Assembly (NCBI RefSeq): GCF_019127135.1
Contig: NZ_JAHOEA010000010.1
Location: 1 to 64,000 of the forward strand
Source of the DNA: Segatella copri
GTDB taxonomy: Bacteria > Bacteroidota > Bacteroidia > Bacteroidales > Bacteroidaceae
Direction: 5' to 3'
Length of the DNA: 64,000 bases
Shown: positions 62,200 through 64,000 of the stretch, piece by piece
Layout of the letters: every line of letters starts with the position of its first letter
Numbering within the stretch: the first letter of the stretch is position 1
The notes under the pieces: generated by a model
Seen by the model: the letters and a program-made list of their open reading frames with translations, nothing else
The model's database searches: none
What the model was told of the DNA's origin: nothing
Made by a program: the position numbers and the translations under genes

Positions 62200-63777
62200 A
62201 TGGCAAAAAAAAGATATCCTATAGGAATACAAACCTTCGATAAGATTCGCACGGAAGACCGGCTCTATATCGACAAGACAGAATATGTTTACCGCATGAC
62301 ACATTCTGACAGCAACTATATATTTCTGGGACGACCACGCCGTTTCGGAAAGTCTTTGCTTGTATCTACTTTACAGAGTTATTTCGAAGGAAAGAAAGAA
62401 CTCTTTAAGGGACTTGCCATTGAAAAGCTGGAGCAGGATTGGACAGAATATCCTGTGCTCCATTTCAGTATGGCTATGGGCAAACACATGGAGAAGGAGC
62501 AACTGGAAAGATACCTGCTCTATATCATCGGCTTGAATGAAAAGAAGTTTGGTATAGAAAATGATGCTGTTGATCCGAATGTGAGATTGGCAAGCCTGAT
62601 TATGAATGTGTACAGACGAACGGGAAAGAAGGTGGTCGTGCTCATTGATGAATACGATGCTCCTCTTCTTGATGTAGCACACGAGGATGACAATCTCAAG
62701 GATCTTCGCAATATCATGCGTAATTTCTATAGTCCATTGAAGGATTGCGACCCATATCTCCGCTTTGTCTTCCTCACCGGTATCACCAAGTTTTCGCAAC
62801 TCAGCATCTTCAGCGAACTGAATAATATCACCAATATTTCGATGAACAGGGAATATTCGGGAATATGTGGAATCACCAAGGAGGAGCTGCTCACCCAGAT
62901 GTCGGACGACATTGATGAATTGGCAAAATCGCTAGGCTCCACAAGAGAAACTGCCATCGAAGAACTGAAAACGAACTATGATGGTTATCATTTCTCTGCC
63001 CAATCGTCAGATATATTCAATCCGTTCAGTCTGCTCAACTGCTTTGCCAATCAGGATTTCGGTTCATACTGGTTCGCTTCCGGCACTCCAACCTACTTGA
63101 TTAACATGATGCGGAAGTTTCATGTCTTGCCGGCAACTCTTGGAAAGATGTATGCCAAATCATCAGCCTTTGATGCCCCGACAGAGAACATGACGGCCAT
63201 AACCCCTTTGCTATACCAAAGTGGCTATCTTACCATCAAAGATTATGACAAGACCAGCAAGCTCTATACTCTTGATTTGCCGAACAAGGAAATCAAAGTA
63301 GGATTGTTCGAGAGTCTTCTTCCTAACTATCTGGAAGGAATGTTTGCCCAGAATGGAGATGTCACCATTGCTCAGATGTCTGTGCTTATCCGTCAGGATG
63401 ATATGGACGGAGCATTACAGCTGCTCCAGACCTTTCTGGGAACTGTTCCATATTGCAATGTCACCAACCATGAAGGTCATTACCAGCAGATGCTGTTTAT
63501 CATCTTCTCGCTTTTGACTGGCTATGTGGTAGATGTAGAAGTGCACACTCCCAATGGAAGGGTAGATATTGTGCTGTTGACCGACATCCGTCTCTATATC
63601 ATAGAGCTGAAGCTGAACAGGGATGCCCAGACGGCTTTGCAGCAAATCAACCTCAAGAACTATGCCCAGCGCTTTGCGCTTTGCGGGAAACCTATAGTGA
63701 AAGTAGGTATCAACTTTGATTCTACCCAGGGAAATATAGAGGATTGGATAATTGAAGAGAATGATAAAGATAGCTAG
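62200..63777 (+). CDS. AAA-ATPase with C-terminal PD-(D/E)XK nuclease-like domain
   Basis: A protein of about 525 residues of the AAA-ATPase-like/DUF1703 family, abundant in gut Bacteroidota. The start at 62200 gives the family N-terminus MAKKRYPIGIQTFDKIRTED. Then come YIDKTEYVYRM, the P-loop-like GRPRRFGKSLLVSTLQSYF and Walker B VVLIDEYDAPLLD. The C-terminal nuclease-like core is in VDVEVHTPNGRVDIVLLTDI and the YIIELKLNRDAQTALQQI segment (catalytic D...ExK). The role is unknown; mobile-element or defence functions are suspected from its multi-copy distribution. It is bordered by palindromic repeats at 63797-63880. Confidence 0.9.
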   Translation: MAKKRYPIGIQTFDKIRTEDRLYIDKTEYVYRMTHSDSNYIFLGRPRRFGKSLLVSTLQSYFEGKKELFKGLAIEKLEQDWTEYPVLHFSMAMGKHMEKEQLERYLLYIIGLNEKKFGIENDAVDPNVRLASLIMNVYRRTGKKVVVLIDEYDAPLLDVAHEDDNLKDLRNIMRNFYSPLKDCDPYLRFVFLTGITKFSQLSIFSELNNITNISMNREYSGICGITKEELLTQMSDDIDELAKSLGSTRETAIEELKTNYDGYHFSAQSSDIFNPFSLLNCFANQDFGSYWFASGTPTYLINMMRKFHVLPATLGKMYAKSSAFDAPTENMTAITPLLYQSGYLTIKDYDKTSKLYTLDLPNKEIKVGLFESLLPNYLEGMFAQNGDVTIAQMSVLIRQDDMDGALQLLQTFLGTVPYCNVTNHEGHYQQMLFIIFSLLTGYVVDVEVHTPNGRVDIVLLTDIRLYIIELKLNRDAQTALQQINLKNYAQRFALCGKPIVKVGINFDSTQGNIEDWIIEENDKDS

Positions 63778-63796
63778 CCTCTTGTAAAAAGAGAAC

Positions 63797-63880
63797 GCAC
63801 ATCAGCTGAAATACGCATGCACAACAGCTGGGCGACATGCGCACAACAGGTGATGTGCAACCGCACAACAGCTGATGTGC
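63797..63880. repeat. second cluster of CAGCTG-centred palindromes
   Basis: Four units (starting 63797, 63819, 63841, 63863) are variants of GCACAACAGCTGATGTGC. The unit at 63841-63858 is identical to 683-700. The rest of the segment to 64000 holds no recognisable gene. Confidence 0.7.
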
Positions 63881-64000
63881 TGTCTTAGGAGCTATATCTT
63901 CTAAAAACAGATTGTAACTCTTCTGGCAACTTCAATTAGCTCTTTTGAAGACTATACTAAGATGTTTCGAACTGTGCACTTCTACATCTACCACATAAGC

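Overview
The window is a chromosomal segment of a gut Bacteroidota, most likely Prevotella/Segatella (P. copri-like). The genus is inferred from overall protein character, not from a database search. The phylum is well supported: genes are preceded by TAnnTTTG -7 boxes, often with TTTG 19-20 bp upstream, and there is a SusC/SusD pair, DUF6377, DUF4923, DUF3810, a Bacteroidota-type ParC-like subunit and many lipoproteins. No rRNA, CRISPR array, prophage or intact insertion sequence was seen. No gene is cut by either window edge.

Layout. 1-1019: gene-free, repeat-rich DNA with a 105-bp fold-back element, 22-bp tandem repeats and CAGCTG-centred palindromes. 1020-18745: mostly core genes (outer-membrane barrel, Tex, tRNA-Leu(UAG), SGNH esterase, histidine phosphatase, ParC-like subunit, glycyl-tRNA synthetase, FKBP, MATE transporter, M16 peptidase, a 38-codon small gene, DUF4923 protein). 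18852-33650: glycan region with two GH3 beta-glucosidases, a DUF6377 regulator, SusC, SusD, a surface-glycan-binding-type lipoprotein and a GH16 endo-beta-glucanase. Together these look like a beta-1,3 or mixed-linkage beta-glucan utilisation locus: GH16 cuts at the surface, SusCD imports, GH3 finishes in the periplasm. 33843-44579: transporter, cyclophilin, HAD hydrolase, DnaK, RecA, saccharopine-dehydrogenase-like enzyme, CrcB, VWA protein and a small lipoprotein.

44640-49162 is the most unusual part. On the minus strand it encodes, in transcription order, a sigma-70-type factor fused to a macro-like (A1S_2505-type) domain, an unknown gene broken by one in-frame TAG, an ADP-ribosylglycohydrolase overlapping that gene, and a tightly coupled DUF3791-DUF3990-DUF3791 cassette whose DUF3990 protein has PARP-like ADP-ribosyltransferase motifs. 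A truncated-looking gene with a nearly identical promoter and a gene-free stretch with a nested cruciform follow. I infer an ADP-ribose/NAD-linked toxin-antitoxin, defence or signalling island. No function is demonstrated by sequence alone.

49371-63777: ECF sigma factor / anti-sigma-like protein / Spy-like protein operon, DUF3810 metallopeptidase-like membrane protein, a 34-codon small gene with a strong ribosome-binding site, Lrp and M15 peptidase, a MetE-like methyltransferase, a PepSY membrane protein, GreA, a MutS-related membrane ATPase with a nitroreductase, a second nitroreductase lipoprotein, and an AAA-ATPase/PD-(D/E)XK protein. The window ends with the same palindrome family seen at its start.
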